From Trema orientale (taxonomy: Eukaryota; Streptophyta; Magnoliopsida; Rosales; Cannabaceae), in the NCBI GenBank assembly GCA_002914845.1, contig JXTC01000010.1, forward strand, positions 1,513,922-1,577,921: DNA of 64,000 nucleotides. Direction: 5' to 3'. The position numbers were made by a program, and so were the translations under genes. The notes beneath the pieces are model-generated. The model worked only from the letters and a program-made list of their open reading frames with translations, was not told the DNA's origin and searched no databases. Numbering within the stretch: the stretch's first letter is position 1; each line of letters opens with the position of its first letter. Shown here piece by piece: positions 12,560 through 24,780 of the stretch.

Positions 12560-13960
12560 CAAAATTTACACTTAGTCCTACTTTGACCTGTGATTTTTGA
12601 AGTAGTCTATTAGAGAAACCCGATCTATGAATGCTTCCCAATTTGGTCTTTCGGTTACTATTTTGTCATAAATAGACGAAAAAAGTCGCAATTGTGGCCT
12701 CTAAATTATTATAAAATTATATTTCGGCCCCCAAACTTTAAAAGACCTATATCTTTGCACCTTATCCATCAAAATGTCTCATTTTTATCTCTATAATTGC
12801 TTTATTTTCTTTTTAAAGACAAACCAAAAAAAAAAAAACATATATCATTCATATGAGGCTTTATTTAAGTAATTAGAAAGAGAAAACTGAGGTAATAAAA
12901 AATTTATTTTATTTTAAAATATTTTCTAAAAAAATTATTTTGATACAAAATTAATGATCCTCTTATGATCTCAATTTGGTTTTTAAAGTTTCTTTACCTT
13001 TCTTTTAGATTCATCATACTAGATGAATATTATATTAAGTTCAAACATAACTAGAATGCACTATATTTTTAAGTTTTAGTATAAAAACCTCGAGTTATCT
13101 TATATAAGTTTTTTTAAAACAAATTAATTTGAATATTAAAAATGAGTGCACACTAGTTATATTTGAACTTATTGTAATATTTACCTAAAATAATGAGTCT
13201 AAACGTCATACTAGATGAGTATTATATTAAGTTCAAACATAACTAGAACGCACTATATTTTTAAGTTTTAGCATAAAAACCTTGAGTTACCTTATATAAT
13301 TGTTTTGAAACAAATTAATTTGAACATTAAAAATGAGTGTACACTAGTTATATTTGTAATTATTGTAACAAATACCTAAAATAATGAGTCTAAAGAGAAT
13401 TCAAGTTATCTTATATAATTCAAAAGTTTTGACATAAAAACCTCGAGTTATCATATATAATTTTTTTCAAACAAATTGATTTGAATATTAAAAATGAGTG
13501 CACAATAGTTATATTTGAAATTATTGTAACAATTACCTAAAATAATGAGTCTAAAAAGAATTCAAAAGTTAAAAGAATCACTAATTTTTGCACAGAAATA
13601 AATAATATGTTTTTATATATATTTTTAGATAAAACAAAAATTTTCTACTACTTCATTTTTGTCCTGCAAATTGCTTAAGATTTTTTGTAGAAGTCTTATG
13701 TGAGTGACACATGCTCTTTTTAGCTTATTTTTATAATAAAGTGATTTAATAGAGATGAAAATGAGACATTTTAAAAAATACGATGCTAAGACATTGATTT
13801 TTTAAAGTCTAAGGACCAAAATAAGATTTAATAATAATTTAGGGGCCAAATTTGGGACTTTTTTCGTCCATATGTAACCGAAAGAGTGACAAAATGGCCA
13901 AATTGGAACACTTTCATAGTACATCTCTTTCATTTACCCCTTTCATATGTAAGGAAATAG
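12560..13960. repeat. Foldback element B with inner tandem repeats
   Basis: The left arm (about 12600-13000) and right arm (about 13600-13940) are inverted copies of each other. Both carry TTTCGGTTAC, GACGAAAAAAGTC and AAATGTCTCATTTT in mirror order. Between them lies a roughly 195-bp unit repeated about 2.7 times (13012-13206, 13207-13400, 13425-13560), each with AAAAATGAGTG and CCTAAAATAATGAGTCTAAA. It is noncoding. The structure resembles a foldback or long-TIR Mutator-like element, but the ends are not sharp enough to assign a superfamily. Confidence 0.55.
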
Positions 13961-14084
13961 ATTTTGAACTCACCAAATAGCTCCTAGTATATCTCTTTCA
14001 TTTACCTCTAGGTAGTTACAAGTTTCCCATAACCAACTTTTAGCCCATGCTTAATAACTTTGATCCTCAACAAGCCTTACTCAG

Positions 14085-14870
14085 AGTCTGTTCTCCTGAT
14101 AGCTTCTAACCTAAGCCTCATGTCACTGACCTTACTCTAGAGACTACGATTCTGTTTCAGTTTGTGTCTCAGAACATGATTTCTGGAGGTAGTCATAGGG
14201 ATACACCTACATTTTGTAATCTTAGTTTTATTGATTCTATTCTCGTTGGGAGAAAGTTGAACTTGCCATACTTCATTATCTATGATATGATTGATGCCAT
14301 AAAGAATAGGAGATCCTCTCTTCCTTATGGCTTCCTCCTCACTGGCATCTTCTAACACTTCAACATCCCACCATTTGATGAAGCAGAACGTAAACTATGG
14401 ACTATTGATGTTGAAATCAATAACAAGACCTTCAGTCTCATAGGATTCAGTTTCCCTAATAATGAATGAGTCACTAAAACCAAACAAGGACTTGATCAAG
14501 AAACGAGAGCTCAACAAGAATCTGGTGGTAGTCGTCCTGGAACAGTTGCTCAAGGAGTTGCTGAAGGTGCTCCTGAGGGCACTCATGTTGAGGAGGCACA
14601 TGCATAAGATTTTGACTTTCATGAAGTCTTCAACAGCCTTTCAGAACATACCAACACTATCTAGCTCCATATCCAACATCTTCATGACACTGAGCTAGAG
14701 CACTTTTAGATTGTTTCAGCTGACATCAACTCAGTCTGCCAACACCAAGAAGTCAGTTTCAGATCCTTCAAGATCAACAGGACGAGATGATGAGAATGAT
14801 GTAATCCTTCTTTGGGTTATTTCCTCCTCTATAGATTGTTTCCTTTTCTGTGTTTCCTCTTTAAATCTCT
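14085..14870 (+). pseudogene. Decayed retroelement gag-like ORF
   Basis: Conceptual translation around 14160-14470 gives FIDSILVGRKLNLPYFIIYD and, after it, a LPYGFLLTGIF stretch. This layout is that of the putative plant transposon protein found in copia-like and non-autonomous retroelements. It is broken by stops (for example near 14353 and 14467) and shifts frame before a Gly/Ala/Glu-rich tail (around 14520-14600). It lies directly upstream of the LTR-like sequence at about 14955-16308, as a 3' internal region would. No pol domain is present. Confidence 0.5.
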
Positions 14871-14954
14871 TGAACTTTTATTTCTTAAGTTATTTCATGT
14901 AGGAACTCCATGTTTTCGTTTTCCGTTGTTTGAACTTTAATATATGAGGGATAT

Positions 14955-16308
14955 TGTTGACTCATGCTTTGTATCATCAATCTTATACTCATGTTTTGAA
15001 GTTAACAAACATATGACTAAGAACTAATAATCTACTTGAGTGTAAAGTAATCTAAATTGAAAGGATTACAAGACATTCGAGATGAATTATGGAAAAAAGC
15101 TTGAAGACAAAGTTTAAGAATACAAGACTTAGACAAGCAAAGGTCCAATATTTAGTTCCTGTACTTGAATACTTATTTACACATAATATGATCTTAATGG
15201 CTCAAATTCTTTATAAAATTGGAAAATTTCAAAATAATACTGTCAAACTTGTTTGTCTCCAATTAAAATATGAAATTTATTTTATACAAGCTTTTAAATT
15301 GATTTATGAATTTATATAGTATCCATCAAATCAATTTAAGAAATCACAATTTTGAAAAGAATCGAAAAAGACTTGAAATAAAATCAAAACATGCTCTCTG
15401 GTATTTTCGACAGACCGAAGGCAGAGCGATTCCTAGTTTTCAGTCTACCGATTCCTTACCAAATTTTTAACAGATTTTTAAATTCGACTGTTAGAACCGC
15501 ACTTTCAATGGCTAGTATTTTTGGTCGACTGAAAATACACTTTCAATCTACTGAAAATGACAAAATGTCTGTCAAACGGTCTAAAACGGCTAGTCTTCAT
15601 TCAAGTCTATAAATATAAGCTTTTCTAACACTTGAAACAACGTTTTGAACATCCTTACATTGCTATTATCATATCTTTAAGTTGTTCAAATCAGTTTTTG
15701 TGATTTAAACTTTCAAATCCACTTTTTCACAAAATCAATTGAGCCAAACTAGATTATATCTTGTGTTCACATTTATTCTCTCTAGACTTACCTTGTATCA
15801 ATTATTTTCATTAGAGAGAAATTCTAGTTGAGTGTTTCAACAAACAAAAACCAAATTGTATTTGTGAGGTGAGATTGACACTAGATTCATAAACAACCCG
15901 GTTTACGTGAGATTGGCACCGGAGTCTAAACAATCTGAGTTAGGCATAATAGAGCCAGATTCAAAGCTATTGTAAAGGCATAAGTGTGCCTAAGGAGAAA
16001 CCACTTGGTGTGTAAAAGGGTCGGTCAAGCCCATTCTCTTGATCCGATAGTAGAAAGCTCGAAGAAAGTTGCCAAGAGCCGGGGATGTAGACAAATCGTC
16101 GTGTTTGTTGAACTTCGTAAAAATAGTATTTGCATTTCTCTATCCCTATCTCTTTAATTTATTTATCTTGAGCTTGTGCATGCTATTTAGCTATTTTTAA
16201 TTGATAATTGTTTGCATAATTTACTTGCTTATCTTAAAAAGTTTGCAAAAATTTTTAAAACCCAATTTACTCCCTTTTTTGGGTTAGCTAATCTTGGGCT
16301 AACAATAA
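14955..16308 (+). mobile_element. Copia-like LTR
   Basis: Starts near TGTTGACTCATGC and ends near GGGCTAACA. The 3' half has the layout common in plant copia LTRs: GGGATGTAGACAAATCGTCG, a GAACTTCGTAAAA block, CTCTATCCCTATC, then TTTAAAACCCAATTTACTCC. The same blocks occur in reverse complement at 63196-64000, so the window carries two members. The copy holds two short units with ATTGGCACCGGAGTCTAAAC near 15870-15950. The boundaries are inferred from TG...CA-type ends; no target duplication was confirmed. Confidence 0.55.
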
Positions 16309-16319
16309 GGTATCTTAAA

Positions 16320-17262
16320 TGAGCTATTTCAAAAGTCAGGGGCCAAAATAGGATTATGTCTAAAATTTAAAGCCTAAAATTCATCAAACACGTTTTTTCA
16401 TGGTGAAATATAGAAAAGAAAAAAATATTAAATAATGTGTATTTATTTTTATTTTTTTTAATTGCTCAAATCATAATAACTGTTAGATAATTGATACAAC
16501 AGTTAAAAAAAAATCTATAGATAGATAAAAAAAATACCTATTTGATTATAGCCCATAATATACATATCGATATATATATATGTGTGTGAAAGATAATTTG
16601 ACCTTTTCATTTTGTTTTAAATTTTCTTTTTATATATATATATATAGTTTTGTGTTTAATTTTCTTATTCATGTTTTTTATTTATAAATTGTAAATCAAC
16701 TAAGTTCTTTTTTTCATCTTTTTATAGTTTTATATTACCTAATTAGTAAATAACATACATCTAAACCAATGTCCAAATATATATTTATGTATATCATGTT
16801 TTATATTTCTAATATAATGAAAAGGCTAAATTTATTGTTGTTAAAGTTGAGAATATGACATCATTTCTTTTCAACTAATAAAATAGCATACTCATTTAAT
16901 AAAAGCAAAATACTCTAAATGCTCTTTTTAAGACTCTCACTTGAACATCTCATATTCTTTTTCATATGTTTTAACAATAAAAAGAAGATAAAGTGTAAAA
17001 TGAGATATTTTTTATAAATCAAATGCTAATAAGGGAATGTTTTAAAGTTTATGGGCCAAAATTTGATGGTGGATATCATTCCGGAGCTAAGATGGGAAAG
17101 CTTCCATCTATTTATAATAGAATAGTGACAAGAATGGGTAATTAAATGAGATAAATGAATCACACTCTGACACCGGTGCCAAAATTAGGATATTTTGAAG
17201 TTTGTGGGCTAAAATATGATTCAAATAATAGTTTGGGGTCAAAATTAAATTAAAATATTTGG
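16320..17262 (-). repeat. Foldback family arm C
   Basis: The reverse complement matches arm A: CCTAATTTTGGCACC, ATAAATAGATGGAAGC and AAAAAGAGCAT in the order seen at 10165-10500. With arm A it frames the 7-kb region that contains element B and the copia-like piece. A TA-rich tract at 16560-16650 interrupts it. Confidence 0.5.
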
Positions 17263-17397
17263 TAAATTATTTTACTTATATTTCCTCTTTTAGACTTTTG
17301 GTTCCCTTCAAGGAAAAAGAAAAACGAAGATGGCAACTGGCAACGGTTATTAGTGTCAAAAGACAACGTGAGGTAAAGCTGTAATTTCGAGTTGAGC

Positions 17398-17533
17398 TCC
17401 AAATATATACGCGCCTATTATTCCCTTTCGCCATTCCCACCACCACTACTGATCTAAGAAAAGCTTTTTCTTGTGGGGTTCCATTTCCCACAACCCAAGA
17501 GCTCCCTTATTCATCCGCATTCTTCTCATAAAG
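17398..17533 (+). promoter_or_regulatory. FAH copy a core promoter and 5' UTR exon
   Basis: A TATA-like word, AAATATATAC, lies at 17401-17410. It is followed by a CT-rich leader and a splice-donor candidate AAAG/GTTGGT at 17533/17534. The next transcribed block would join just before the ATG at 19130, where acceptor candidates (ACAAG, 19114-19118) lie. A roughly 1.6-kb 5' UTR intron is therefore likely, matching the arrangement at FAH copy b. This intron includes a long poly-T run with one undetermined base at 17602. Transcript data would be needed for exact ends. Confidence 0.5.
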
Positions 17534-19129
17534 GTTGGTACCCTTTTTTTTCCCACTCAAAATTAGACAAGGGTTTTTTTTTTTTTTTTTTTTTTTTTTT
17601 TNTTTGTTTTACTTTTTTGGCCGTATGTCATCATTGTCGTCATCATCCTCTTTCTCCATAGTTTCTTTTTTTTTCCCCACTAATTGCTACTTCATAATTA
17701 TCCGATCTCTTTCTATAATTTTTTTTTTTTTTTTTTTTTTTTGGGGTGTGATTTATTTGAAATTGAAATCTTCACGTTTTTACGAAATGCTGTAATGGGT
17801 TTGGCAGAATTATAATGATAATAAGATAATGCTTATTGAATCCGTTTTTGGGTGAGTCTTTGTATTTGATATGTTAATTTATTGAAAAAAGCTATTTTGT
17901 CTATGAATATATATGACTTGATTATGCTAATTTAGAATTAGAAAAGATTATATGCATTGAGTAAGATCTTGGTGGAATTTTTGGGAATAATTCCTGAAAA
18001 TGTGAACATTTTTTTTCATATGCTATTGAGCTTATTTTGTTCTAATTATAACGGTTTGAATCACAGTTTGGTAATTTTCTCAAACTGTTCTGCACTTACA
18101 AAGTTGACAAATCATATGGGCAATGCTACATCTAAACTGGCTTTAATTCTCCATAAAATTATAATAGTTTCGTAAATAAACCCTAATTAGTTGGTGGATT
18201 CATCAACTAATTTAGAAAATTGTACATTGAGATATATTCATTTGACACAACGTGAACTTTCTTAGAGTAGACTGGGGCAAAGCTCAGATTTTGTAGGCAG
18301 ATTGTATGAAGAAAATAAACCTTTGAATCAAATATTCTCCAATCACTTTCGGATGGTTTCAGGCTAAAAAACCCTACTTGTCTATAATAGTTTTGCTGAT
18401 TAAACCTTTTCTGGTTGTTGGTCAATGGGTCTATACTCCATTTAAGTGCAGTGTTGCATTGCTAGTCTATTTGATTAGACATAGTTCAGTTTGCCTGTTG
18501 AGTAACTGGTACGTAAATAACTGGAGTGTGAAAAGCACATATCTTCTTTATAGTACTGAGATTTGGGGAGGATAATTTGGTTGAACTATAAGAACTAAAG
18601 AATCAGGGGTCATTTGTTCAGTGGTCCATTTCATTTATTCTGTGCTTTTATAAAATTAATGTTGTCAGACACAAGTGTTTCGTCACGATTGGTCTATTTA
18701 TCCTTGAAAGATAATAAAAGGAAAAACAATGAAAAATATGTTCTGTGGAAAACGTATGAAAATTAAAAAAACTCGTTCAATGGTCTAATATGTTTAGCAA
18801 ATTTTGACCAGGTAATGATGATCGAATTCACAACATGTTTGTGCTTTGGAAAGAAGATGAAAGCAACCTCATTAAATTTTTTTGACACATTCTCTCATGT
18901 GTTCAGAACAGAGACGTAATGAAAATGGATTGCTATTTTAGAGATTATAATTATTCATTCTAAGTAAATGGTTATAAAACAATGGTAAATGTTATCCGTT
19001 TTCGCATTGTATTGCAAGCTTTAGATCTATAGCTTCCTTATTTCTTATTTGCTTTGGTAAGAACGAATTTTACAAATTTGTGTCTCCTTATTTTGTTCGT
19101 TTGTTCTTTGGTCACAAGAAGGTTTCAAG

Positions 19130-22100
19130 ATGGTCAGTAAATCCTTCACTGTGGATTTGAATAAGCCTCTTGTCTTCCAGGTCAGATCTCATGTGTTTTT
19201 CCTTTTCCATTGATATATTTTTCTATTTTCTTCCTATTCATTTCTCCATACATTGCTTAATGCGTTATGCAGGTCCGTTTGCCCAAAACCCCAAAAAAAT
19301 TTATGCTTTATTTTCCTTGATGTCTGGCACAGCCTCCATAGCTAGAGGAAATTTTATTGCTTAGTTTCATTGATTTGATTGCTAATTGAACTTCTACATA
19401 TGATGGATAGCTAAAGGGCCCTAGCTTCTTTACCTTTAGTACAACTCTCTTGTTTTTCAAGCTTCGATACAATTACTTGAAATTGCTTAAAATCACCCAA
19501 TTTCGTACCCTTTGCATCTGTAAAGTTGACATTTCAAAAATGAAGTGCACACACACGAAGTGAGAAAAACAACCTAAAGCAAGATACTTGTGACTTTGTG
19601 AGGTAGACGGAGGGAAATGTTTCTCTTTTATCTTTGTTATTCGTGTTATGGTTTTTCACATCTATTCTAAACTTTTGCAGCATGACACACAGTATGATCA
19701 TTTCTTATAGCTCTTTACAGCATTCTAAGAATGTGAATTGGTATTCTAGTAATCTAATTCTATTTAATTCTTTTGTTCTTTGATTTTCTAAATGCTGGAA
19801 TATTTCACAGGTTGGTCATCTTGGAGAAGCTTACGATGAATGGGTTCACCAGCCTATAGTAAGCAAGGAAGGCCCCAGATTTTTTGCAAATGACACCTGT
19901 GAGGTATAAGTCATAGATCTTAAATACAGATATCAACAAATAGCATCATAAATACATATGTTCAACTTTCAATTGTGTTTTGTTGCGTAGCTATAACCAT
20001 TGTAGTGTTAATAAAAGATTTGTTTCTTATGAAAAAAGAACAATCCATTGTACTGATAATGTAAAGTTACAGTAGAATTATAGTCTAGGAATTCTTATCA
20101 AAAATCATGATCTAGAAAGCATAATGGCTCGTGAAGTTTAACCTACATTGGTGAAAATTAGTTACCATCAAGAATAAAGAAAAGAGCTCACAGTTTTTGT
20201 ATCAAATCAAGAAAGATTCAAAACCATATTGGAATGTCAGTGAAGTTAAGAATATACTCTCTTCTTCTCTTTTGGTTTTGGTCATCATTCTTGCTGATGT
20301 GTCGAATCACGGGTTCAATAGATATCTGTCAGGTTGTGTTACAAGGGATACTCGTCATAGAAACTTTGTGCAACTTAGTGAAACTGGTTGGCTGGAGTCC
20401 ATTGGCCAAGGTTTTTGGATATTCAGTAGCATTGATAGAACATTTGGGGAGCTTTAATATGAAACGCTTCTCAAGTCTATTATATCCATTTTCTTAAACC
20501 ATTTTAACATTTATTGCTTTGAGCTTGAAAATATATGAAAACTAGATTTTACTGATTGTTGAATATGGCATAAGCTTCTATTTTGAGAAATGATTACTTT
20601 TGTTTTGTTTTGGCTCCTTGTTGCATGCTTTTGTCATGTTGGTTTGACCTAAACACATATTGACTATGTCTACACTAACAATAATAATACCAATATTTTG
20701 GTTCCTCAATGACAACAAAGAAAATTAGAGGGGAAAAAAATTGACGATAAAGTCCAATGTGCTTGAGTATCAGCGTTTGTGGGAGAAATGCACAAATATA
20801 TTTTTTTATGCGAGGAAAATGTTTATCTGCTCACACTTTTGCAAATGAGTTATGCCGTTAAGTTCTGATTTTACAACAGGAAACATTTGTAAAGAATACA
20901 TTATGCAAAAATAGCTGTACAGAATTTTTCTTGTAACTAGTATGAATCAAATTCATAGATTAGGATTTTGTTGTTGGTAAGTTTGAATATATGCTTATGA
21001 TTTGAGATTTTCATTTTGACTTATTTACTTGAAACAGCTCTTTACACGTACAGTATGGTGGGTTATTCCACTTATTTGGCTGCCAGTTGTGTGCTGGCTT
21101 GTCACCACGTCTGTTCAACTGGGCCTTACACCTTCTCAGGCTGCTCTAGCAGTGGTTGGTGGTATTTTCATTTGGACATTGATGGAGTATAGTTTGCACC
21201 GCTTTCTTTTCCACATGAAAACGACAAGCTATTGGTTAGTTTCCTCTCCTTATCACATGGAAACATTAATGTCATTTGGTTACTTCCTTCTCTTTCCTCG
21301 TTAAAATAGAAACCTCATCCATTTGAGAACTTTTGCAGGGGAAACACTTTGCATTATCTTCTTCATGGCTGCCATCACAAGCACCCTATGGATGGATTGC
21401 GACTTGTTTTCCCCCCTGTGGCAACGGCTATTTTATGTGTGCCAGTATGTTCTTCGTTCTATCCAATTACTATTCTCATCTCTTTTTCTTCCTCCTCCTC
21501 CCTCCCCAACTCTACCCAACTTTTAAGTGAAATATGACACAGATATAAGTTTCAGTTGATTAATATTTATTTGATTGGGGAAGAAACCACGTATAATTTT
21601 TGTACAGAAGCAATTAATTAATCTCAAAAACCAGAATGTCTGAAGGAAAAAAGCTAATAAATTGGATAAATTGATTCCAGTATTTAATGATGCTTTTATA
21701 AATCACCTTAAATTGTCACAAGTATGTGACTTTTAACTGTTGTTGAGAAACTTGTGCAAAATTTGGTGTATCTTTTTCTATTTTATTTTGTTAAGAGATA
21801 CCTTGACTTTTGCTTGCAATTTGCATTATCTGCGTCTGACATGTCCTGATCTTTTATTGCTAGTTTTGGACCATTGTTAGGCTTTTGACGACACCAGCCA
21901 CTGCTCCGGCGTTGTTTGGAGGTATCTTGTTAGGATATGTAACATACGATGTTACTCACTACTACTTGCATCATGGGAAGCCATCAAAGAGACTAACTCA
22001 AAGTTTGAAGGTAAGAATTGAGACACTCGCTCTTTCTTTCTCTCCCCATCTCCGTTGTTCTGACTCTTTCATTTAGATCTTTTGTGTCTTTTATACAAAT

Positions 22101-22238
22101 TCTGTTTTCTTTTAACAGAAATATCACTTGAGCCATCACTTTAGAGCTCAAACTACGGGATTTGGGATCACTTCCTCCTTATGGGACAGGGTGTTTGGAA
22201 CATTTCCTTCGAAAAATGGTGCTGGGAGAATTAGTTGA
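19130..22238 (+). CDS. FAH1-like: Fatty acid 2-hydroxylase, FAH copy a
   Basis: Six coding exons: 19130-19180, 19811-19903, 21038-21234, 21339-21444, 21864-22010 and 22119-22238. All have GT-AG introns and join into 237 codons, the usual plant FAH length. Plant FAHs are ER membrane di-iron enzymes that 2-hydroxylate acyl chains of (dihydro)ceramides and take electrons from cytochrome b5. They lack the b5 domain fused in yeast and animal enzymes, and so does this one. Histidine boxes are intact: H102 and H107 (HRFLFH), H119-H129 (HYLLHGCHHKH), H181/H185/H186 (THYYLHHG) and H201/H204/H205 (HLSHH). Hydrophobic segments lie at about 55-74 and 84-99 and again around 140-175. It differs from copy b in the C-terminus (GAGRIS) and at the exon 2/3 boundary (TCE where copy b has FWE). 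About 70% identical to copy b by eye. Confidence 0.95.
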
Positions 22239-23851
22239 TAACAATGGTGGTATATGGAAAATCATCCATAAAGTTTGAAGGGTGTTTGGCTTAACATGGG
22301 TTTTCCTTGTAATTTTGTAGTAAGCCTTGTTATAACATATGTTTATCATCTTCAATTTTCCCCCTTCATATGCATCACCATAAGTTATTACGGCAATATC
22401 TACCAGTTTAGTTATTTTGTTGGAGTCACCATTCTTTGTTTCCCCATTAAATTCTCCCTATTTGAAACAAAAATTGTTAGGCGAAATAATTGTTGTATGC
22501 TTGCACTACCGATAAGTTTTTTTTTTTTTTTTCCAAATCCTTTGGGAAAAAAAAAAGAAGAAAAAAGAGGATTATAATGAATATGGATGGTTATTACACT
22601 GCTCTAATTCAGTGCTTATTCAAACTAAGAGCGTGTGTTTATTAATCCGTAATGAAAAGAAAAGGGAGGGAAATGGAATGGGTTTAAAGAAAAATTGAGA
22701 AGGAATAAAAAACTGAGTATCTTTCCAAAATTTAACCACGTGAAAGGATTCTCCATAATAGCGTGCTCTAAATAAATAAATGAACATATGAATAAAATGG
22801 AAAAGAAATCATTTTTCATTCTATTTTCAACCTATTACGATTAGTAAATGTAGACAGTTTGCTAGCAACAGGAGCATTGTTGCATTAAGATCATTTATTG
22901 GTGTAAAAGTCGCGTTAGTCCCATTGTGGGTGGCGGCCATGCTGATGCGTCTCTCCATAGCAGTCATTTTGACAAAATAATAATAATAATAAAAGATAAA
23001 GAAATAGAGGTAGAACGACTACAAGTGCAAAAATAGGAAAATAAACATTATCATATAGCATACAACCTATTACAAATTTAGAATTACAAAGCAAGCAAAA
23101 TATTCTAGCTGTTCAAAGACTTTTTTGAGGTTATCTCTGCTTATGACATCGAACTTGCAAAGCCTCAAAAATATAGTTGTTCTGTTGATTTCTCTAACGT
23201 GGCAAATGTTGTTTCTCACATCACCTAATAGTGCAAAAACTTTCATCAATCAAAAAACAACTTAGCATATATTATTTAATTATATAAATTTTATGGTGTT
23301 TTTAATTCTGTCATGCTAGAAATATCCAGAGCCAGCTCATTTACGCGGAAACTCTTTTTTTTTTTTTCCTTTTTTTCTAGATAATTGAAGATGGAAGCAT
23401 TGTGGCTTATGTTGCATTGCATGTGCTTTTGAAGTAACAAGGGAAAATGGTTTTGGATATAGAAACGAATCCTTCTACAAAAATAACTTTTTATTCTTGA
23501 AGCTTCTGCAGGACTCAAATGTAAAAGCGATAACATTGTTTTATTTTGGTCTTACTTGTGGAAAACTGCTCTTGACTAATATTTTTAATTTTCTATACTG
23601 ATTTTACTCCTACGCGAAGAAATGTATTTCTTCCACGCGTCAGTCAAGGCTGCCCACTATTTTTAAATGTGGATTAGTTTCACCTTCAATCCCAAAAGTC
23701 TTTCTTAAAGAATTTAAAGGTAATTTATTGATTGGTGCCCGGTAATTAAAGTTATTGCTGCTCTCCCCGTTAAGGATTGAGAATTGGAAAAAGTTCAGCA
23801 CAACAATTTTAATCTTACACAATTCATAACCAAAAACATTAATTTAAATAG
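22239..23851. other. FAH copy a 3' UTR and intergenic
   Basis: The first 300-400 bp after the stop are T-rich with AATGAATA-like words and probably contain the 3' UTR. The rest is AT-rich without a recognised gene. A poly-T/poly-A tract lies near 22520-22560. Confidence 0.4.
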
Positions 23852-24215
23852 AAGAGTAAATTGCAAAAAAAAAAAAAAAAAGAGAAAAAAAAAAAGAAAA
23901 AAACCCTGAAGTTTAAGTATTCTGCGATTTAAACCTGAGGTTTGAATTCTACAAAATAATACCTTGAGATGAAGAATTTCTGAAAATTAATACATTGGAT
24001 TGACCTTTTAAATAACTTTAATAAGTAAAAAATAATAATACTATAAAAATTAAGGAGAATAGTAAGGAGTAATTCAGTTTTAATAAAGAATATTACTATC
24101 TTTTTTTTTACTAAAAATAGTCAAAAAATCAGTACAGTGTACTATTTTATAAAGTCTAAAATTTAGGGTTCAAATTGCAGAATATCCAAGGTATTTTTTT
24201 TGCAGTTCGCCCTAA
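23852..24215. mobile_element. Foldback MITE, 364 bp
   Basis: The left end reads AGTAAATTGCAAAAAA with TTCTGCGATTTAAACC inside. The right end is its inverted counterpart (reverse complement TTAGGGCGAACTGCAAAAAA, then TTCTGCAATTTGAACC). Arms extend roughly 100 bp, diverged and inflated by an A-rich tract at 23865-23905. It is noncoding. The target duplication is not clear, so the superfamily is left open. Confidence 0.55.
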
Positions 24216-24513
24216 GTAGAAAAATAAAATTAAAGAAATAAGTACATTATTTGCCAAGTATATCACACTTCAAGGTTAGTTTGCTAATGATTAATGATGA
24301 GTAGAGGGTTTTATCAGAAAATTTTTGAGTACATTATATTTCATAATATACCCTAAGAAACAAAGGATCCAAATATTTCCTTAAAATATAAGTAGGAAAA
24401 AAAAAACGAAGTATTGATGTTCGTTTTTTGGTGAACAATGGGATCACCAATCCCAAGAGTGAAATTGTGATGGCATATTAAATTGAAATGTGAAAAAGTA
24501 ATGACCACACGTA

Positions 24514-24780
24514 GAATTTGCATGATTTGGCTAAAGGATGGCTTACGTCCATAGATGTTTTTCTCTGTGAGTATGAGAATACATATATTCTTCTCCAAAA
24601 TCTGCATCTATATGGACCCTTTATTTATAGGCGAGGTGGTTAGGGTTTCCTATTTTGCTTAGGAAGCTAAATAATGTATTGAATCAAAGATAATTTATGA
24701 GATATTGCTTAGAAAACTTTATTAATGTTAAAAAAAAATGAATAAGAGACTTGAAACACTTAATTAATACGTTTTATCAT
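24514..24780 (+). repeat. 267-bp direct repeat, left copy
   Basis: Starts GAATTTGCATGATTTGGC and ends TTTTATCAT. It is repeated at 27330-27598 with about 5% divergence by eye. It includes a TATA-like TTTATTTATAGG, so it may be part of an LTR. The two copies exactly bracket the gypsy fragment at 24781-27320. Confidence 0.85.

Noticed and set aside
20197-20497. 86-87-codon frames within FAH copy a
   Set aside because: They lie in the second coding intron and match nothing known.
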